In this document: positions 18,907-28,608 of the stretch, piece after piece | How positions within the stretch are numbered: the first letter of the stretch is position 1 | Layout: each line of letters starts with the position of its first letter | Origin: Ottowia sp. SB7-C50 | GTDB taxonomy: Bacteria > Pseudomonadota > Gammaproteobacteria > Burkholderiales > Burkholderiaceae_C | DNA length: 64,000 bases | Direction: 5' to 3' | NCBI RefSeq assembly: GCF_033110285.1 | Contig: NZ_CP136995.1 | Span: forward strand, 248,001 to 312,000 | Notes under the pieces: model-generated | What the model was told of the DNA's origin: nothing | The model's database searches: none | The model's input: only the letters and a program-made list of their open reading frames with translations | Made by a program: the position numbers and the translations under genes

Positions 18907-19473
18907 ATGTCTGTGACCCCCCGAACCCATGTCCGCACGACCGCGCTGGTCTTGCCGGCCGTGCTGGCTGCGGCCCTGGGCGCCTGCAGCAGCTTCGACC
19001 AGGGCACGCGCGGCATCGCCGACGCCCTGACCCTGTACCGGCCCGAGGTCGTGCAGGGCAACTTCGTGTCGAAGGAGCAGGTGGCCGCGCTGCAGCCCGG
19101 CATGACGCGCCTGCAGGTGCGCGACATCCTGGGCACGCCGCTGGTCACCAGCGTGTTCCACCAGAACCGCTGGGACTACATCTTCACCATGAAGCGCCAG
19201 GGCGTCGAGCCGCAGCGCTACCGCCTGACGGCGTATTTCGAAGGCGACACGCTGGCCCGCTTCGACGGCGACGACATGCCGAGCGAAGCCGAATTCGTGC
19301 AGCGCATCAGCCGCGAACGCAAGGTCAAGGTGCCGCCGCTGCAGGCCACCGAGGACCAGTTGGCCAAGTTCCCCGTGACGCCCGGCGCCGAGCCCGCGTC
19401 GTCCGACAAGGGCGCCGCACCGTCCGGCGCCCAGCCGGCGCTGAGCTATCCGCCGCTGGAGCCTGCCCGCTGA
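18907..19473 (+). CDS. bamE: Outer membrane protein assembly factor BamE (SmpA/OmlA)
   Basis: This 188-residue lipoprotein has the lipobox ALGAC (Cys about residue 28). The SmpA/OmlA fold follows: [44 protein letters not shown], then [13 protein letters not shown]. It is anchored in the inner leaflet of the outer membrane and helps the BamA complex insert beta-barrel proteins. The C-terminal 45 residues are Pro/Ala-rich and low in complexity. A TACAAT -10-like box lies at 18,870. It is divergent from fur and followed by dapB. Confidence 0.92.
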   Translation: MSVTPRTHVRTTALVLPAVLAAALGACSSFDQGTRGIADALTLYRPEVVQGNFVSKEQVAALQPGMTRLQVRDILGTPLVTSVFHQNRWDYIFTMKRQGVEPQRYRLTAYFEGDTLARFDGDDMPSEAEFVQRISRERKVKVPPLQATEDQLAKFPVTPGAEPASSDKGAAPSGAQPALSYPPLEPAR

Positions 19474-19542
19474 CATGACTTTGTTGTCCTGGCGCCTTGC
19501 GCGCGCTGCGTGGCGCGGGCGTCCCATCCGGTTTTTCTTCTC

Positions 19543-20358
19543 ATGACGACTGATACCTTGCTGGGCGTCGCCATCGCCGGTGCCACCGGCCGCATGGGCC
19601 AGATGCTGATCGAAGCGGTGCGCGCCTCGGGCGACTGCGCCCTGGCCGGCGCGCTGGACCGCGCCGACAGCCCGGCGCTGGGCCAGGACGCGGGCGGCTT
19701 TGCCGGCTGGGCGTCCGGCGTGCCGGTCACCGCCGACCTGGACGCCGGTCTGGCCGGCGCGCGCGTGCTGATCGACTTCACCCGGCCCGAGGCCACCCTG
19801 GCGCACTTGGCGGCCTGCCGCCGGCACGGGGTGGCGCTGGTCGTCGGCACCACCGGCTTCAGCGACGCGCAGAAGGCCGAGATCGCCGACGCCGCGAAAG
19901 ACATCGCCATCGTCATGGCGCCCAACATGAGCGTGGGCGTCAACGTCACCCTCAAGCTGCTGGAGATGGCGGCCAGGGCGCTGTCCACCGGCTACGACAT
20001 CGAGATCGTCGAGGCGCACCACCGCCACAAGGTCGACGCGCCCAGCGGCACCGCGCTGAAGATGGGCGAAGTCATCGCCGGCGCGCTGGGGCGCGACCTG
20101 AAGGACTGCGCCGTGTACGAGCGCTTTGGCCACACCGGCGAGCGCGACCCGTCCACCATCGGTTTCGCCACCATCCGCGGCGGCGACATCGTGGGTGACC
20201 ACACCGTGCTGTTCGCCGGCACCGGCGAGCGCATCGAGATCAGCCACAAGTCCAGCAACCGCGCCGGCTACGCGCAAGGCAGCCTGCGCGCGGCGCGCTT
20301 TCTGGCCAGCCGGCAAAGCGGCCTGTTCGACATGGCCGACGTGCTGAACCTGCACTGA
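19543..20358 (+). CDS. dapB: 4-hydroxy-tetrahydrodipicolinate reductase (DapB)
   Basis: This 271-residue enzyme catalyses the NAD(P)H-dependent second committed step of the lysine/diaminopimelate pathway. The dinucleotide-binding motif [14 protein letters not shown] begins at about residue 8. The catalytic stretch is [21 protein letters not shown] with the conserved His pair and Lys. The start (MTTDTLLG) was chosen over an upstream ATG at 19,510, because the Rossmann strand should begin within about ten residues. exbB and exbD follow on the same strand. Confidence 0.95.
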   Translation: MTTDTLLGVAIAGATGRMGQMLIEAVRASGDCALAGALDRADSPALGQDAGGFAGWASGVPVTADLDAGLAGARVLIDFTRPEATLAHLAACRRHGVALVVGTTGFSDAQKAEIADAAKDIAIVMAPNMSVGVNVTLKLLEMAARALSTGYDIEIVEAHHRHKVDAPSGTALKMGEVIAGALGRDLKDCAVYERFGHTGERDPSTIGFATIRGGDIVGDHTVLFAGTGERIEISHKSSNRAGYAQGSLRAARFLASRQSGLFDMADVLNLH

Positions 20359-20392
20359 CCCGTTACCCAGACCTTTCTTTCGTTTTTCGACC

Positions 20393-21025
20393 ATGAACCT
20401 GCAACACGTTTTCGCGCAGAGCGACGCCATCGGCAAGGCCGTGGCCATCCTGCTGCTGCTCATGTCCATCGCCAGCTGGGTGGTGATTCTGTGGAAGTCC
20501 TGGATGCTGCGCCGCGCCGGTGGCGACGTGGTGCGCAGCGTGGCCGCCTTCTGGCAGGCGCCCACGCTGGACGAGGCCTCCAGCCGCATCGGCGGCTTCG
20601 ACCGCGGCCAGCTGGTGCTGCCGCTGCTGCAGGCCACGCAGGCACCCGCCGGCGGCACGCTGGCGGCGGCCGGCGACCGCGGGCAGCAGCTCACGCGCGC
20701 GCTGCGTGATGCGCTGCACGGCATCATGGGCCGGCTGCAGTTTGGCCAGGTGCTGCTGGCCACTATCGGCTCCACCGCCCCCTTCGTCGGCCTGCTGGGC
20801 ACGGTGTGGGGCATCTACCACGCGCTGATCAGCATCGCCGGCTCGGGCCAGATGAGCATCGAGAAGGTGGCCGGCCCGGTGGGCGAGGCGCTGATCATGA
20901 CCGCCGCCGGCCTGGCCGTGGCCATTCCGGCCGTGCTGGCCTACAACTGGTTCGGCCGCATCATCGGGCGCATCGAGGCCGAGCTGGAGGGTTTCGCGCG
21001 CGACCTGCGGGAGTTCTTGAAGTGA
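20393..21025 (+). CDS. exbB: MotA/TolQ/ExbB proton channel family protein
   Basis: This 210-residue inner membrane protein has three transmembrane segments: one near the N-terminus and two after residue 120, including the conserved TIGSTAPFVGLLGTVWGIYHAL with a channel Thr and AGLAVAIPAVLAYNWF. With ExbD it converts the proton motive force into energy for TonB- or TolA-type envelope proteins. The next gene is exbD-like and dapB lies upstream. No tonB or tolA gene is visible, so ExbB and TolQ cannot be fully separated. A family B repeat begins immediately after its stop codon. Confidence 0.88.
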   Translation: MNLQHVFAQSDAIGKAVAILLLLMSIASWVVILWKSWMLRRAGGDVVRSVAAFWQAPTLDEASSRIGGFDRGQLVLPLLQATQAPAGGTLAAAGDRGQQLTRALRDALHGIMGRLQFGQVLLATIGSTAPFVGLLGTVWGIYHALISIAGSGQMSIEKVAGPVGEALIMTAAGLAVAIPAVLAYNWFGRIIGRIEAELEGFARDLREFLK

Positions 21026-21160
21026 CCCCCCCTGAGTCGCTTCGCGCCTTCCCCCCTGCGAGGGGGGACAGCGCCGGTGGCCGGCACAGGTCCGGCCACG
21101 GCGCTTCGCGCATGGCCTGCTCCGCGGCCTGGCGATGCGGCCTGCTGCGCGGCCGCCCAC
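21025..21160. repeat. Family B repeat, copy 2, between exbB and exbD
   Basis: The exbB TGA is followed by CCCCCCCTGAGTCGC, a GAAGCG-type stem, CCTTCCCCCCTGCGAGGGGGG, GGCCGGCACAGGTCCGGCC and ATGGCCTGCTCCGCGGCC. The element ends at the AGGAG ribosome site of exbD, so it lies inside an operon and separates two genes usually a few bases apart. Confidence 0.8.
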
Positions 21161-21174
21161 AGGAGTTCTTGATC

Positions 21175-21639
21175 ATGGCTTTCGGACGACTCGAACGCAC
21201 CAAGGGCAGCGAGCCCATGAGCGACATCAACGTCACGCCGCTGGTCGACGTGATGCTGGTGCTGCTGGTGATCTTCATCATCACGGCGCCTCTGCTGGCC
21301 AGCTCGATCCGGCTGGACCTGCCCAAGACCGATGCCGCCAAGCCCGGCGAGCCGCCCAAGTTCGTCACCGTGGCGGTCAACCGCGACGGCCAGGCCTTCT
21401 TCGACGACCGGCCCGTGTCGCAGACCGAACTGGCCACTGCACTGCAGGCTGCCGCCCGCGCCAACCCCGAAACCGAAGTGCAGCTGCGCGCCGACCAGGG
21501 CGTGAACTACGGCCGCGTGGTCGAAGTGATGGGCGAGGCCCAGAAGGCGGGGCTGAACCGCATCGGCTTCGTGGCCGACGCGCCCGCCACGCCGGCCACC
21601 CCTGGCGCGCAATCGCCCGCGCCCGCGGCGTCGCAATGA
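21175..21639 (+). CDS. exbD: ExbD/TolR family biopolymer transport protein
   Basis: This 154-residue protein has one N-terminal transmembrane helix (about residues 20-42) with the channel Asp in the pattern MSDINVTPLVDVMLVLLVIF. A periplasmic domain follows, with QTELATALQAAARANPE and the repeat-like LRADQGVNYGRVVEVM. The C-terminus is Ala/Pro-rich. The ATG at 21,175 follows AGGAG by nine bases. It is the partner of the preceding ExbB-like protein in a proton-driven complex. Confidence 0.9.
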   Translation: MAFGRLERTKGSEPMSDINVTPLVDVMLVLLVIFIITAPLLASSIRLDLPKTDAAKPGEPPKFVTVAVNRDGQAFFDDRPVSQTELATALQAAARANPETEVQLRADQGVNYGRVVEVMGEAQKAGLNRIGFVADAPATPATPGAQSPAPAASQ

Positions 21640-21657
21640 CCATGCGCCCCTCGGGGC

Positions 21658-21720
21658 ATCAAATTGGCCGCCTGCGCTGATTGAGCCAGCGCCGACAGCT
21701 ACCAAAAACATAGTAAATCG
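21658..21720. repeat. Family A repeat, copy 8
   Basis: Reverse orientation relative to copy 7: CCTGCGCTGATTGAGCCAGCG, then ACAGCTACCAAAAACATAGTA. It is intergenic between exbD and leuS. Confidence 0.75.
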
Positions 21721-21758
21721 CCGCACGCCCGGTGCGCGGTGGCCGCGGCGCGCGCGCC

Positions 21759-21764
21759 TACAAT
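21759..21764 (+). promoter_or_regulatory. -10-like element TACAAT immediately before leuS
   Basis: TACAAT lies only 6 bp before the leuS ATG. No AGGAG-like ribosome site is present between them. If this box is used, the transcript would begin at or next to the start codon. No clear -35 box is seen at 17 bp. Confidence 0.3.
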
Positions 21765-21770
21765 TTGCCC

Positions 21771-24464
21771 ATGCAAGAGAAATACAACCATCAGGACGTT
21801 GAACGGGCCGCCCAGGCGCACTGGCGCGAGCGCGACGCCTACCGCGTGACGGAAGACGCGTCCAAGCCCAAGTACTACGCCTGTTCCATGCTGCCCTATC
21901 CCAGCGGCAAGCTGCACATGGGCCACGTGCGCAACTACACCATCAACGACATGCTGGCGCGGCAGCTGCGCATGAAGGGCTTCAACGTCCTGATGCCCAT
22001 GGGCTGGGACGCCTTCGGCCTGCCGGCCGAGAACGCCGCGCTGAAGAATGGCGTGCCGCCCGCGCAGTGGACCTACGACAACATCGCCTACATGAAGGGC
22101 CAGATGCAGTCGATGGGCCTGGGCATCGACTGGAGCCGCGAAGTCGCCACCTGCGACGCCAGCTACTACAAGTGGAACCAGTGGTTGTTCCTCAAGATGC
22201 TGGAAAAAGGCATCGCCTACCGCAAGACCCAGGTCGTCAACTGGGACCCGGTGGACATGACCGTGCTGGCCAACGAGCAGGTCATTGACGGCCGCGGCTG
22301 GCGCACCGGCGCGCTGGTCGAGAAGAAGGAAATCCCCGGCTACTACCTCAAGATCACCGACTACGCGCAGGAGCTGCTCGACCACGTGCAGATTGGCAAC
22401 CCCAAGGCCACGCTCGAAGGCTGGCCCGAGCGCGTGCGGCTGATGCAGGAAAACTGGATCGGCAAGAGCGAGGGCGTGCGCTTTGCCTTCCCGCACGACA
22501 TCCGCGGCGTTGATGGCGCGCTGATCGGCGATGGCCGCATGTACGTCTTCACCACGCGCGCCGACACCGTCATGGGCGTCACCTTCTGCGCCGTCGCGCC
22601 CGAGCACCCGCTGGCCGCGCGCGCCGCCCAATCCAACCCCGCGCTGGCCGCCTTCATCGAGAAATGCCGCCAGGGCGGCACCACCGAGGCCGAACTGGCC
22701 GCGCGCGACAAGGAGGGCATGCCCACCGGCCTGCACGTCACGCACCCGATCACCGGCGAGGCCGTGCCGCTGTGGGTCGGCAACTACGTGCTGATGGGCT
22801 ACGGCGACGGTGCCGTGATGGGCGTGCCCGCGCACGACGAACGCGACTTCGCCTTCGCGCTGAAGTACGGCCTGCCGATCGAGCAGGTGGTGCAGGTCGA
22901 TGGCGAGGAGTACGACTTCACCCGCTGGCAGGACTGGTACGCCGACAAGCAGAACGGCGTCACCATCAATTCCGACAACTTCAGCGGCCTGGGCTACCAG
23001 GACGCGGTGGACGCCGTGGCCCAGGCGCTGCACGACAAGGGGCTGGGCGACAAGAAGGTCACCTGGCGCCTGCGCGACTGGGGCATCAGCCGCCAGCGCT
23101 ACTGGGGCACGCCGATCCCCATGATCCACTGCGACGCCTGCGGCACGGTGCCGGTGCCCGAAAAGGAGCTGCCCGTGGTGCTGCCACAGGACTTGGTGCC
23201 CGACGGCAGCGGCAACCCGCTCAACAAGTGTGAGGCGTTCCTGAACGTCGCCTGCCCCTGCTGCGGCCAGCCGGCGCGGCGCGAGACGGACACGATGGAC
23301 ACCTTCATCGATTCGTCGTGGTACTTCATGCGCTACTGCGACCCCACCAACGCGCAGGCGATGGTGGCCGGCGGCACGCAGTACTGGATGCCGATGGACC
23401 AGTACATCGGCGGTATCGAGCACGCCATCCTGCACCTGCTGTACGCGCGCTTCTGGACCAAGGTGATGCGCGACCTGGGGCTGGTGCAGATCGACGAGCC
23501 CTTCACCAAGCTGCTGACGCAGGGCATGGTGCTCAACCACATCTACAGCCGCCGCAACGAGCGCGGCGGCATCGAATACTTCTGGCCCGCCGACGTCGAA
23601 CCGGTGTTCGACGCCGACGGCAAGCAGGTGGGCGCGCGCCTCACCAAGGACGTGGGCAACCTGCCCGCGGGCACCGCCATCGACTACGAGGGCGTGGGCA
23701 CCATGTCCAAGTCCAAGAACAACGGCGTCGACCCGCAGGAGCTGATCGAGAAGTACGGCGCCGACACCGCGCGCCTGTACACCATGTTCACGTCGCCGCC
23801 CGAGCTGACGCTGGAGTGGAACGACGCCGCCGTCGAAGGCAGCTACCGCTTCCTGCGCCGCGTGTGGAACTTCGGCGTCAAGCTGAATGCTATGGAAAAT
23901 GCAGCTGCCAGCGCAATCCTGGCCAGCGCTGCCGCCCAGAATGGCATCGAATTCAGCAAGAACGCCAAGGCCTTGCGGCACGAAGTGCACAGCGTGCTGG
24001 GGCAGATCGACTACGACTACCAGCGGCTGCAGTACAACACCGTGGTGTCGGGCGCGATGAAGCTGCTGAACGCGCTGGAGGCCTTCCAGCCCGACGGCTC
24101 GCCGGGCGACAAGGCGGCGCTGGCCGAGGGCTTTTCGAAGCTGGTGCGCGTGCTGTCGCCGGTCACGCCGCACATCGCGCACGCGCTGTGGCACGGGCTG
24201 GGCTTTGCCGCCGTGCAGGGCGAACTGCTCGACGCGCCCTGGCCGCGCGTCGACCCCGAGGCGCTGAAGCAGGACGAAGTCGAGCTGATGCTGCAGGTCA
24301 ACGGCAAGCTGCGCGGCGCCGTCGTGGTGCCCGCCAGCGCCAGCAAGGACGAGATTGAGCGCATCGCGCTGGCCAGCGAAGCCTTTGCCAGGCACGGCGG
24401 CGGGCAGGCCATCAAGCGCGTGATCGTGGTGCCGGGCCGGCTGGTCAACGTGGTCACGGGTTGA
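21771..24464 (+). CDS. leuS: Leucyl-tRNA synthetase
   Basis: This 897-residue class Ia synthetase charges tRNA-Leu. The HIGH-type motif is [15 protein letters not shown] (about residues 41-55). The CP1 editing domain includes [12 protein letters not shown] and [10 protein letters not shown], and the KMSKS motif is [10 protein letters not shown] (near 644-653). An Ala-rich stretch at about residues 706-722 ([14 protein letters not shown]) matches a family A repeat inserted in frame, in a variable stretch before the anticodon-binding helices. lptE follows directly: the leuS stop TGA overlaps a TTG, and the lptE ATG is 2 bp later. Confidence 0.96.
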   Translation: MQEKYNHQDVERAAQAHWRERDAYRVTEDASKPKYYACSMLPYPSGKLHMGHVRNYTINDMLARQLRMKGFNVLMPMGWDAFGLPAENAALKNGVPPAQWTYDNIAYMKGQMQSMGLGIDWSREVATCDASYYKWNQWLFLKMLEKGIAYRKTQVVNWDPVDMTVLANEQVIDGRGWRTGALVEKKEIPGYYLKITDYAQELLDHVQIGNPKATLEGWPERVRLMQENWIGKSEGVRFAFPHDIRGVDGALIGDGRMYVFTTRADTVMGVTFCAVAPEHPLAARAAQSNPALAAFIEKCRQGGTTEAELAARDKEGMPTGLHVTHPITGEAVPLWVGNYVLMGYGDGAVMGVPAHDERDFAFALKYGLPIEQVVQVDGEEYDFTRWQDWYADKQNGVTINSDNFSGLGYQDAVDAVAQALHDKGLGDKKVTWRLRDWGISRQRYWGTPIPMIHCDACGTVPVPEKELPVVLPQDLVPDGSGNPLNKCEAFLNVACPCCGQPARRETDTMDTFIDSSWYFMRYCDPTNAQAMVAGGTQYWMPMDQYIGGIEHAILHLLYARFWTKVMRDLGLVQIDEPFTKLLTQGMVLNHIYSRRNERGGIEYFWPADVEPVFDADGKQVGARLTKDVGNLPAGTAIDYEGVGTMSKSKNNGVDPQELIEKYGADTARLYTMFTSPPELTLEWNDAAVEGSYRFLRRVWNFGVKLNAMENAAASAILASAAAQNGIEFSKNAKALRHEVHSVLGQIDYDYQRLQYNTVVSGAMKLLNALEAFQPDGSPGDKAALAEGFSKLVRVLSPVTPHIAHALWHGLGFAAVQGELLDAPWPRVDPEALKQDEVELMLQVNGKLRGAVVVPASASKDEIERIALASEAFARHGGGQAIKRVIVVPGRLVNVVTG
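23887..23936. repeat. Family A repeat inside leuS, in frame (copy 9)
   Basis: The block ATGCTATGGAAAATGCAGCT is followed by GCCAGCGCAATCCTGGCCAGC. It has the same order of parts as the intergenic copies (GCTA...TGCAGCTGCC...GCGC...GGCCAGCGC). It encodes an Ala-rich loop without disturbing the reading frame. Confidence 0.65.
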
Positions 24465-24466
24465 GC

Positions 24467-25009
24467 ATGGCGCGCCGCCCCGATCTTTCTAACGCCATCG
24501 TCCCCGAGCGGCGGCGCGTGCTGGCCGCGGGCGCGGCCGCGTGCGGCGCGGCGCTGCTGGCGGGCTGCGGCTTTCAGCTGCGCAAGGCGCCTGAATTCGC
24601 CTTCAAGACCATTCTGCTGGCGATGCCGACCACGTCGGCGCTGGCCATCGAACTGCGGCGCCAGCTGGAAGGCACGGGCCGCCTGAAGGTGCTGACCGAC
24701 GCCGCGCAGGCCGCCCAGGCCGACGTGGTGCTGGAAAGCACGGGCGAAGTACGCGACCGCGTCGTCGTCAGCATCACCGGCACGGGTGAAGTGCGCGAGG
24801 TGCAGCTGCGCATCCGTTTCCGCTTTCGGCTGCGCACGCCGGACGGGCGCGAGCTGCTGCCCTTCACCGAGATCATGCGCCAGATCGACCAGAGCTACAG
24901 CGAATCGGCCGCGCTGTCGAAGGAGCAGGAAGCGCTGATGCTCTACCAGAACATGCAGAGCGACGTGGTGCAGCAGGTGTTGCGGCGTCTGGCCACTGTA
25001 AAAGTATGA
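24467..25009 (+). CDS. lptE: LPS assembly lipoprotein LptE
   Basis: This 180-residue protein has a signal peptide with basic residues (RRRVLAAGAAAC) and the lipobox LLAGC followed by GFQLR, the hallmark of LptE (old name RlpB). LptE plugs the LptD barrel at the outer membrane and helps place lipopolysaccharide at the surface. The order leuS-lptE-holA is the conserved proteobacterial arrangement. It starts 2 bp after the leuS stop, so the genes are co-transcribed. A family B repeat follows its stop. Confidence 0.93.
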   Translation: MARRPDLSNAIVPERRRVLAAGAAACGAALLAGCGFQLRKAPEFAFKTILLAMPTTSALAIELRRQLEGTGRLKVLTDAAQAAQADVVLESTGEVRDRVVVSITGTGEVREVQLRIRFRFRLRTPDGRELLPFTEIMRQIDQSYSESAALSKEQEALMLYQNMQSDVVQQVLRRLATVKV

Positions 25010-25110
25010 CCCCCCCCTGAGTCGCCTGCGGCGCCTTCCCCCCTCTGCTGCGCGAGGGGGGACGCACCTTGCGGCCGGGGCAAGCCCGCTCCGCGGGTGC
25101 CCGCGAAGGG
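25010..25110. repeat. Family B repeat, copy 3, directly after the lptE stop
   Basis: After the TGA comes CCCCCCCCTGAGTCGCC, a GCGGCGCC stem, TTCCCCCC, a GAGGGGGGAC block, GCGGCCGGGGCAAGCCCG and CTCCGCGGGTGCCCGCG. Downstream to 25,202 there is another hairpin block (CCTCTGGGAGAGGGGTGGGG at about 25,149). Together they fill the 193-bp gap before holA. Confidence 0.75.
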
Positions 25111-25202
25111 CGCCGCGCTGCGCGGGCGCGTGGGGCTGGCTCGGTCTCCCTCTGGGAGAGGGGTGGGGTAAGGGCCACGGCCTGTTCTGATTCGCTGACG
25201 CC

Positions 25203-26273
25203 ATGCAACTCGCCGCCACCCAACTCTCCGCCCACCTGCAGAAAGGCCTGCGGCCGCTGTACACGCTGCACGGCGACGAGCCGCTGTTGCAGCAGGAGGC
25301 GGCCGATGCCATTCGCGCGGCCGCGCGCGCGCAGGGTTACACCGAGCGCACGGTGTACACCGTAACGGGCGCGCACTTCGACTGGAGCGCGGTGCTGGCG
25401 GCCGGCCAGTCGCTGAGCCTGTTCGCGGACAAGCAGATCGTTGAGGTGCGCATTCCGTCCGGCAAGCCGGGCAAGGACGGCAGCGCGGCGCTGCAGCAGC
25501 TGGCCGACAGCGTGGCCGGCAACGACAGCACGCTGACGCTGGTGCTGCTGCCGCGGCTGGACAAGCAGACCCGCAACGGCGCGTGGTTCACCGCGCTGGA
25601 CGGCGCCGGCGCCACGGTGCAGATCGACGGCATCGAACGCGCGGCGCTGCCGCAGTGGATCGCGCAGCGCCTGGCCGCGCAGGGCCAGCGCGTGCAGCCG
25701 GGCGACGCCGGCCAGCGCGCGCTGACCTTCTTTGCCGACCGCGTCGAGGGCAACCTGCTGGCGGCGCACCAGGAAATCAGCAAGCTGGCCCTGCTGTACC
25801 CGGTCGGCGAACTGAGCCAGGAGCAGATCGAGGCGGCGGTGCTGAACGTGGCGCGCTACGACGTCTTCAAGCTGTCCGAAGCCGTGCTGGGCGGCCAGCG
25901 CGCCCGCGTGCAGCGCATGCTGGACGGGCTGCACGCCGAGGGCGAGCCCGAAGTGCTGGTTCACTACACGCTGGCCGAGGACATCCGCGCCCTGAAGCGC
26001 GTGAAGGACGCCATCGCCGACGGCCGGCCGCTGCCCATGGCGCTGCGCGAGCAACGCATCTGGGGCCTGCGCGAGCGGCTGTTCGAGCGCGTGCTGCCGC
26101 GCATGACCGACGTGCAGCTGGCCAACCTGCTGCACGCCGCGCATCTGGTGGACGGCATCGTCAAGGGGCTGAAGCACCCCGGCTGGCCGCACGAGCCCTG
26201 GCAGGCGCTGCATCGCCTGGCGCAGAGCCTGTGCGGCGCCTGCAGCGCGGGCGTCGGCCAGCGCGCGCGCTGA
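25203..26273 (+). CDS. holA: DNA polymerase III subunit delta (HolA)
   Basis: This 356-residue protein is the wrench subunit of the clamp loader, opening the beta clamp. Typical features are the start (LQKGLRPLYTLHGDEPLLQQEA), LSLFADKQIVEVRIP, and FFADRVEGNLLAAHQEISKLALL in the helical collar region. It is encoded after leuS and lptE as in most proteobacteria. The last 20 or so residues (Cys/Ala-rich, CGACSAGVGQRAR) are not conserved in the family as I know it. Confidence 0.93.
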   Translation: MQLAATQLSAHLQKGLRPLYTLHGDEPLLQQEAADAIRAAARAQGYTERTVYTVTGAHFDWSAVLAAGQSLSLFADKQIVEVRIPSGKPGKDGSAALQQLADSVAGNDSTLTLVLLPRLDKQTRNGAWFTALDGAGATVQIDGIERAALPQWIAQRLAAQGQRVQPGDAGQRALTFFADRVEGNLLAAHQEISKLALLYPVGELSQEQIEAAVLNVARYDVFKLSEAVLGGQRARVQRMLDGLHAEGEPEVLVHYTLAEDIRALKRVKDAIADGRPLPMALREQRIWGLRERLFERVLPRMTDVQLANLLHAAHLVDGIVKGLKHPGWPHEPWQALHRLAQSLCGACSAGVGQRAR

Positions 26274-26362
26274 GCGGGCGGCGCGGCGGGCGTGGGGCGG
26301 CTGGCATCGGCGGCAGCCCTCGCGTAGGATGGACGCCACCCGACTCGCCTTTCGCTCGTCCC

Positions 26363-26728
26363 ATGTCTGCACCGCACGCCGTTTCTGCCCTGTCCGCCCT
26401 CACAGTGCTGTTCGCCTTGGCCGCCTGCTCGGCGCCGGCACCGCCGCCGGGCGACACCGTGCAGGTGTTCAAGTCGCGCGGCGCGGTGCAGTGCGGCGCG
26501 CGCGGCACGCCGCCCGAGGCCATGCGCGCCGAACTGGAGCGCGCCGGCCTGCGCGTGCGGTCGGCCACGTGCGGCAGCGACGGCCGCATGCGGGCCGCCG
26601 TGTGCGGCGCCGGCACGGACGAGCTCAACGTGTTCGAGATCGCGGCCAGCGACCTGGCCCGTGCGCAGGGCTTGGGGCTGGCGCCGATGGCCCCGGCGCG
26701 CGACGCGCAGGTCGTGCCCTGCCGCTGA
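26363..26728 (+). CDS. Small putative lipoprotein, function unknown
   Basis: This 121-residue protein has a signal sequence ending in the lipobox ALAAC (Cys about residue 22) and a proline spacer (SAPAPPPGD). The mature domain has five Cys residues and a pattern resembling small conserved Burkholderiales lipoproteins, with VQCGARGTPPEAMRAELERA at the start and VVPCR at the end. The Cys pairs suggest disulfides in the periplasm. It follows holA by 89 bp. I cannot assign a function. Confidence 0.6.
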   Translation: MSAPHAVSALSALTVLFALAACSAPAPPPGDTVQVFKSRGAVQCGARGTPPEAMRAELERAGLRVRSATCGSDGRMRAAVCGAGTDELNVFEIAASDLARAQGLGLAPMAPARDAQVVPCR

Positions 26729-26931
26729 CTTGAAGGCAAGGCTGAACAAGCCCCTCGCGGTGCGGGCATCTGTGGATGGGGGCGGTCTGCGGCGTTGCAA
26801 ATCCTCGCCATAGCCCACGCTGTGGCTGCGGTGTGCGCCTGGCGGCCCATCCCAAACCACAGCGCCAGCCTGCGCGGGGGACTTATTCAGCGTCGCCTTA
26901 ACGCGAACGCGCTTTTTGCGAAAATCGGGTC

Positions 26932-28254
26932 ATGAACGCCCCCAACGTCGCCGAAACCATGCAACTGCTGGGCCTGCAGGCCCGCCAGGCCTCGCGCGCC
27001 ATGGCCCGCGCGCCCGCCGCCGTGCGCAACCAGGCGCTGCGCGAACTGGCCCGCCTGCTGCGCGCCCACGTCGCCCCACTGCAGGCCGACAACCAGCGCG
27101 ACCTGGCGCGTGCGCAGGCCGCTGGCCTGGCCGAGCCGATGGTGGACCGGCTCAAGCTTACGCCGCAGATCATCGAAACCTGTGCCGAAGGCTGCGAGCA
27201 GCTGGCCGCCATGGCCGACGTGATCGGCGACGTGGTCGCCATGCGCCAGCAGCCCAGCGGCATCCGTGTCGGCCAGATGCGCGTGCCCATCGGCGTGTTC
27301 GGCATGATCTACGAAAGCCGGCCCAACGTGACCATCGAAGCGGCCAGCCTCAGCATCAAGAGCGGCAACGCCTGCATCCTGCGCGGCGGCTCTGAAGCGG
27401 TCGAATCCAACAAGGCGCTGGCCGCGCTGGTCGGCCAGGCGCTGACGGCGGCGGGCCTGCCGAGCGAAGCGGTGCAACTGGTGCCCACCACCGACCGTTC
27501 CGCCGTGGGCCTGCTGGTGGCCATGCCTGAATACGTCGACGTGATCATTCCGCGCGGCGGCAAGGGCCTGATCGAGCGCGTGGCCGCCGAGGCCAAGGTG
27601 CCCGTCATCAAGCACCTGGACGGCAATTGCCACACTTACGTCGACGACCCGTGCGACCTGGACATGGCGCTGCGGCTGGTGGAAAACGCCAAGACGCAGA
27701 AGTACAGCCCCTGCAACGCGACCGAGAGCCTGCTGGTGGCGCGCGGTGTGGCGGGCGCCTTCCTGCCGCGCATCGGCGCGGTGTTTGCCGCCAAGGGCGT
27801 GCAGATGCGCTGCGATGAAGAGGCGCTGTCGATCTTGAAGGAAAAAGCCGCGCCTGCGCTGGGCCAGCAAGCGCAGGCAGCTATAAAAAATGAAGCGTTG
27901 GTCGTGCCGGCGCAGGAGTCGGACTGGTTCGAGGAATACCTGGCGCCGATCATCAGCATCAAGGTGGTGGCCGGTGTGGACGAGGCGATCGGGCACATCA
28001 ACCATTACGGCAGCCACCACACCGACGCCATCGTGACGCGCGACCACATGCACGCGCAGCGCTTCGTGCGCGAGGTGGATTCGGCCAGCGTGATGGTCAA
28101 CGCCAGCACGCGCTTTGCCGACGGCTTCGAGTACGGGCTGGGCGCCGAGATCGGCATCAGCACGGACAAGTTTCATGCGCGCGGGCCGGTGGGGATTGAG
28201 GGGTTGACGTCGTTGAAGTGGGTGGTGATGGGGGAGGGGGAAGTGCGGGGCTGA
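26932..28254 (+). CDS. proA: Glutamate-5-semialdehyde dehydrogenase (ProA)
   Basis: This 440-residue enzyme reduces gamma-glutamyl phosphate with NADPH in proline synthesis. The catalytic Cys is in [19 protein letters not shown] (about residue 262). [20 protein letters not shown] and the terminal [14 protein letters not shown] are typical. It is some 20 residues longer than common ProA proteins because residues about 308-323 ([16 protein letters not shown]) come from a family A repeat that has stayed in frame. proB is not adjacent. Confidence 0.95.
   Translation: MNAPNVAETMQLLGLQARQASRAMARAPAAVRNQALRELARLLRAHVAPLQADNQRDLARAQAAGLAEPMVDRLKLTPQIIETCAEGCEQLAAMADVIGDVVAMRQQPSGIRVGQMRVPIGVFGMIYESRPNVTIEAASLSIKSGNACILRGGSEAVESNKALAALVGQALTAAGLPSEAVQLVPTTDRSAVGLLVAMPEYVDVIIPRGGKGLIERVAAEAKVPVIKHLDGNCHTYVDDPCDLDMALRLVENAKTQKYSPCNATESLLVARGVAGAFLPRIGAVFAAKGVQMRCDEEALSILKEKAAPALGQQAQAAIKNEALVVPAQESDWFEEYLAPIISIKVVAGVDEAIGHINHYGSHHTDAIVTRDHMHAQRFVREVDSASVMVNASTRFADGFEYGLGAEIGISTDKFHARGPVGIEGLTSLKWVVMGEGEVRG
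27853..27902. repeat. Family A repeat inside proA, in frame (copy 10)
   Basis: The block CTGCGCTGGGCCAGCAAGCG is followed by CAGGCAGCTATAAAAAATGA. This is an almost full family A core in reverse orientation, encoding an Ala/Gln-rich insertion in ProA. Confidence 0.75.
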
Positions 28255-28295
28255 GGGCTGTTCCTTAGCGCTTGAATCGTCACGTTGGCTGGATG

Positions 28296-28585
28296 CGCTG
28301 TCGGCCGGGATGTGCGCCCGGCGGCGCAGTCACTTTCTTTTGCTCCGCCAAAAGAAAGTAACCAAAGAAGAGGCGGCCCCACTGGCCGTGTCCCCTGCGG
28401 GGCAACCTGCGATGCTCGGGCGCGGGGCGGCGCTGCGGAACTCGCTTCGCGCTTCGCGCGCCGCTCGGACAGCCGCAGCGAGTCAGAGCACGAAGCGCGG
28501 CATGCTGCGCTGCCGCGCCCGCCCCACGCCCTGCGCTTCTCGGCACGGCCAGAGGGGAGTTCAAATCCTCTCGGGCCATCGCTGC
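28296..28585. repeat. Composite dispersed repeat (family C) between proA and trkA
   Basis: Most of the 460-bp gap between proA and trkA is repetitive, non-coding sequence. At 28,329-28,360 a hairpin ACTTTCTTTT-GCTCCGCC-AAAAGAAAGT lies in a context typical of a widespread Burkholderiales intergenic element. GC-rich palindromes follow, for example CGCGCTTCGCGCG near 28,453. At 28,552-28,572 a 7-bp stem GAGGGGA / TCCTCTC encloses GTTCAAA. Six-frame readings give only the Arg/Pro-rich pseudo-proteins usual for this repeat. Confidence 0.65.
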
Positions 28586-28608
28586 GCTCGGCCTGGCGCT
28601 CGAATCAA

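Noticed and set aside
18316..20814. 832-codon minus-strand frame spanning fur to exbB
   Set aside because: It is antisense to bamE and dapB and runs out of frame through fur. The real Fur frame is clear.
21699..24395. Very long open frame antisense to leuS
   Set aside because: High GC leaves stops rare on both strands. The plus strand encodes a full, motif-complete LeuS, and the antisense protein is His/Arg/Ala-rich with no family pattern.
28551..28577. T-arm-like hairpin (GAGGGGA-GTTCAAA-TCCTCTC) as a tRNA or tRNA remnant
   Set aside because: No acceptor, D or anticodon arm can be found around it, and the stem is too long. It is part of a dispersed intergenic repeat.
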